Positions 61,429 to 64,000 of a stretch of DNA of 64,000 bases are shown one piece after another. Position numbers and translations under genes: made by a program. Within the stretch, counting starts at the first letter, position 1; every line of letters starts with the position of its first letter. This DNA is from Sycobia sp. Sy_11 (lineage: Eukaryota > Arthropoda > Insecta > Hymenoptera > Epichrysomallidae): positions 269,501 through 333,500 of the forward strand of contig JACCIC010000040.1 in assembly GCA_018907035.1 (NCBI GenBank). The letters run 5' to 3'. Under the pieces are notes generated by a model. It did no database searches. It saw nothing but the letters and a program-made list of their open reading frames with translations, and was not told where the DNA came from.

Positions 61429-63490
61429 CTGGAATTTCAAATACTTCTTCAGATTATCTTTAAAAAATATTTTTGCCTATTTGGTGCGATTATGCTTAAA
61501 GATTTTCTAAATGTATGATAATGTTAGTGGATGTTTATGTGTTTACGTGTATGTGTATGTGGGTGTGTGTGTGTTTTTCAGTGCTTGTTGTGTTGTATGC
61601 ATGCTTATATAATAATTTTAAACAATATTAAGAATCCATATAACTGCAAGGAATTTCAATATTTGTATATCAGTATATATTATTAGTCGAAACCATTTCG
61701 TTTCAAACACTGACGCTTATTTTAAAATATACCATATTATTGTGTTTAAAGAAAAAATAAAAACAAAGTGGCTGTAATTTTTGAAAAAGAAAATATATAA
61801 TCTGACAAAAATTTTCTGATTATATATATTGACGAGTGATGATATATTTTTAGAAGGAAATACATAAATGATAATTTTAAAATTGATTAATATGTCGTTT
61901 AAAGAAATACCATAAATATTATAATAGAATGAAAATTAACGAAAATTAACTCACCCGTTTGTAGCTACGGTTTCTATTAAATTCAACATTTTAATCTGAA
62001 CAGCTCGGTCTTCGGGTTCATTTGTAGGGACAATAAAAGGATTATCAAGTATCATATTTATATCATCACCATGAGCAACACCTAAGAATATTTTTGTTAG
62101 TCAAAATATCGAATAAATATTAAAGGGTATTGAAAAAACTTCTAATACCTAAATCTACAGGATTTTTCATAAATGCATCACTAAAGCTAGTTTTAGCTCT
62201 ATGTCCGTAAAACCAAAATAATACAGGACTCCTATTCACCTTAGCTTGAACTTTAGCGGCTTTTATCATATTAGTACAATACACTCTATCGCCTAATAAC
62301 TTTATAAAGGTATCTGTATTTGATTTCGTAATTTTTTCATTTCCAAAGTAATGAGTTCTAATCATGTCTGAGAAATGATTATGGTATGCTGGAGGCATAT
62401 CATACATTAACATATCTGGCGCTACATCATTCCATTTTTCATCTACCCATTGAAGAATATTATCGTCTTCGATATATTCTACAAAATAAAAAAGATTCAT
62501 TTTATAGTGATAGTGCTATAATTGTTAAATTATTATTAGATACATACCTACGCCTGGAATAAGTCCTTCATTTTTTACAACACCAGCTATCCAAAGAACA
62601 TCAGCTACGTCCTTGCTGTTAATTATATCAATCGGTTCCCGGTCAATAAATGGTTGAGAGCCACCATTTTCGATTACAGGCCCAAAAGGAATTCTTGGAT
62701 TATCCATCCAACCCTAATAAAATACATATAAAATGAGAGGTTAAATTATGACAATATTAAAGTACATCTACGGCCTTTCCAAATTACTATTTTATTCGAA
62801 CAGATGTTTAGTATAGCTTACTATATATTTTTCTATTGCTGCACCTATGTCAAATGCTGGCTTGTCACGCAAGCATTGAAGGATTACTTGCATATCATCA
62901 TTTCTGCAGTCTAATAAATCCACTAATTTCTGGAACCTTTCAGCGGGATTTGTTTGTAATTGTCCTGGACTAAGTGCTGAACCGCTGAATGATATACCAT
63001 TTTGAAACAATCCTTTACTCCATGGGGATAAATAATGAAGGTGAACGCTCCTCCCACCAGTGCTACATCCAACCAACGTAATTCTCGCAGGGTCGCCACC
63101 AAAGCTTCGAACATTTTCATACGTCCATTGTAGTGCCATGCTTTGATCCTTTAGTCCCATATTGCCAGGAATATGATGATCTCCTGAGCTTAAAAATCCA
63201 AAAATTCCCAAACGATAGTTCATGGATACAAAAATAACATCTCTATCCATGATGAATTTCACGCCTGAATATGCACTTCCCAATTTATAACCTCCGCCGT
63301 GAATAAAAACTATGACTGGCAGTAACTTTTTTCTATTATGGACTGGTGTATAAAGATTTAAGTACAGACAGTCTTCACTCCCTCGTACGACAGGTACATG
63401 AGGCCCCTTTATGGGCTTGTGTCTAACGCAAGCACTAGCCTTTTGCTTTGCCATTATAGGTTCATCCCATTTTTCTACTGGTTCTGGTGG
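61242..63490 (-). CDS. carboxylesterase (type B, alpha/beta hydrolase), 5' end outside window
   Basis: Hydrolyses carboxylic esters; insect members act in lipid, pheromone or hormone turnover and detoxification, so the substrate is unknown. Exons on the minus strand: 63490-62822, 62713-62548, 62478-62149, 62081-61955, 61428-61242. All introns are GT-AG and the frame is continuous for 492 residues to TAA. Seen motifs, numbered from the first visible residue: EDCLYLN (39-45), oxyanion HGGG (64-67), nucleophile elbow GCSTG with Ser143, acid Glu272 in NEGL, and His392 in VAHGDD. Triad spacing matches the cholinesterase family (129 and 120 residues). About 45-60 N-terminal residues, including any signal peptide, are missing because they lie beyond 64000. 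The residue before the catalytic Ser is Cys rather than the common Glu. It is convergent with DAAM and shows no functional link to it. Confidence 0.95.
61955..62081 (-). CDS. esterase exon with catalytic His
   Basis: The split Gly codon is followed by VAHGDD, carrying the catalytic His, then sequence ending ETVATNG before GTGAGT. Confidence 0.95.
62149..62478 (-). CDS. esterase exon, central helical region
   Basis: It encodes residues from YIEDDNILQW to NPVDL, including GDRVYCTNMI and PVLFWFYGHR, typical of the segment before the catalytic His. It is bounded by introns of 69 and 67 bp. Confidence 0.95.
62548..62713 (-). CDS. esterase exon with catalytic Glu
   Basis: It begins GWMDNPRIPFGPVIE, with the usual substrate-pocket P-x-PFGPV pattern, and ends after V plus one base of Glu. 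NEGL carries the catalytic acid. The preceding intron is 108 bp. Confidence 0.95.
62822..63490 (-). CDS. esterase exon with oxyanion hole and catalytic Ser
   Basis: 223 codons starting PPEPVEKWDEP after acceptor TTTTAG, ending KYI before GTAAGC. It holds EDCLYLN, HGGG, NYRLG and GCSTGG. The internal Met at 63454 is not the start, because conserved residues precede it. Confidence 0.96.
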
Positions 63491-64000
63491 CTAAAATGAA
63501 TTGATTGAATGTACTTAATATGATAATTATGCAAATAATAGAGTATATTTATATAATATTTATATAATTTATTTATAATTCTTCGAAGCAAGGTAAAACG
63601 CAAGAATTTTTCTAAAACTATAATTAATTATCTGTGATTTTAATTATGTGAAAAATATTTAGAACATATTTTTTTCTTTCAAATTCATATTATTTTAATA
63701 ATTTGTACATTATGCAGAACGAAAAGAAAAAAAATATTATAATATATATCTTAACAAACAGTTATATTTAAAGTTTTAAAAAAATTGAACTATTAATCTG
63801 ATTTATTACACGTGTATACATTTTTTACAATAATCGTATTCATATTTGTATATTCTATAAAAATATTAATAATTACAAATTTATTAATTCAATACCTTGC
63901 AGAACTTTATGTATACTCATAAAGAGAGGCTCGCTTACCCGAGAACCAATTTCCTCCAGAAGGTGAAATATGCATTAAATATAACAAAAAACTGAAACCA
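63491..64000. other. intron or 5' flank of the esterase
   Basis: AT-rich DNA upstream of the first visible esterase exon. A GTAAGC on the minus strand near 63938 looks like a splice donor, but the sequence before it does not read as an esterase N-terminus in the phase required, so I do not call an exon. Confidence 0.6.

Noticed and set aside
63914..63992. Candidate N-terminal exon of the esterase ending at a GTAAGC donor on the minus strand
   Set aside because: The frame needed for the downstream exon has a stop just upstream, and the other frames do not read as an esterase N-terminus.

Overview
This is a eukaryotic, almost certainly insect, genomic window. It is AT-rich, with long (TA)n, (CT)n and (CA)n arrays, short CpG-rich islets, introns with GT-AG borders and mariner-type transposon relics. 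Two protein-coding genes are recognisable. The protein sequences and the CpG-rich islets in an AT-rich background suggest Hymenoptera (ant or chalcid-like wasp). That placement is an inference and cannot be settled from this window alone.

Gene 1 (+ strand, about 27.1-55.0 kb) is DAAM, the Dishevelled-associated formin. Eleven exons from 28886 to 55018 join without a frame break into a complete protein of 1088 residues from the inner ATG. It is 1113 residues if translation starts at a candidate upstream ATG at 27105, which sits directly on a splice donor. All expected formin parts are present in order: GTPase-binding domain, FH3, coiled coil, a short proline-rich FH1, FH2 and the C-terminal DAD. 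The gene has a 19.4 kb second intron (29000-48427) full of microsatellites and CpG-rich islets; the other coding exons lie within 6.6 kb.

Gene 2 (- strand, 63490 down to 61242) is a carboxylesterase. Five exons give 492 residues with a complete Ser-Glu-His triad. Its N-terminal exon(s) lie beyond the right edge. The two genes are convergent, separated by about 6.2 kb of AT-rich DNA in which no other gene was recognised.

The first 27 kb holds no gene that I can recognise. It contains a decayed mariner transposase copy (about 1.86-2.64 kb), a miRNA-sized near-perfect hairpin (4372-4455), clusters of (TA)n arrays at 9.0-10.8 and 14.3-15.6 kb, an inverted pair of degenerate about 15-nt repeat arrays (25.7-26.25 kb), and several CpG-rich islets that could be distal promoters, 5' UTR exons or enhancers of DAAM.

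Inside DAAM introns lie a candidate solo LTR (43784-44410) inserted in a (TA)n array, a degenerate palindromic element (about 32.36-32.63 kb), and a well-bounded, internally deleted mariner element (53264-53934). The last has 23-bp terminal inverted repeats and a TA target duplication, and makes up three quarters of its host intron. No CRISPR array, rRNA or tRNA gene was seen. I found no clearly new multi-gene system. The most unusual items are the hairpin, the inverted minisatellite pair, the start codon on a splice donor, and the intronic mobile elements.
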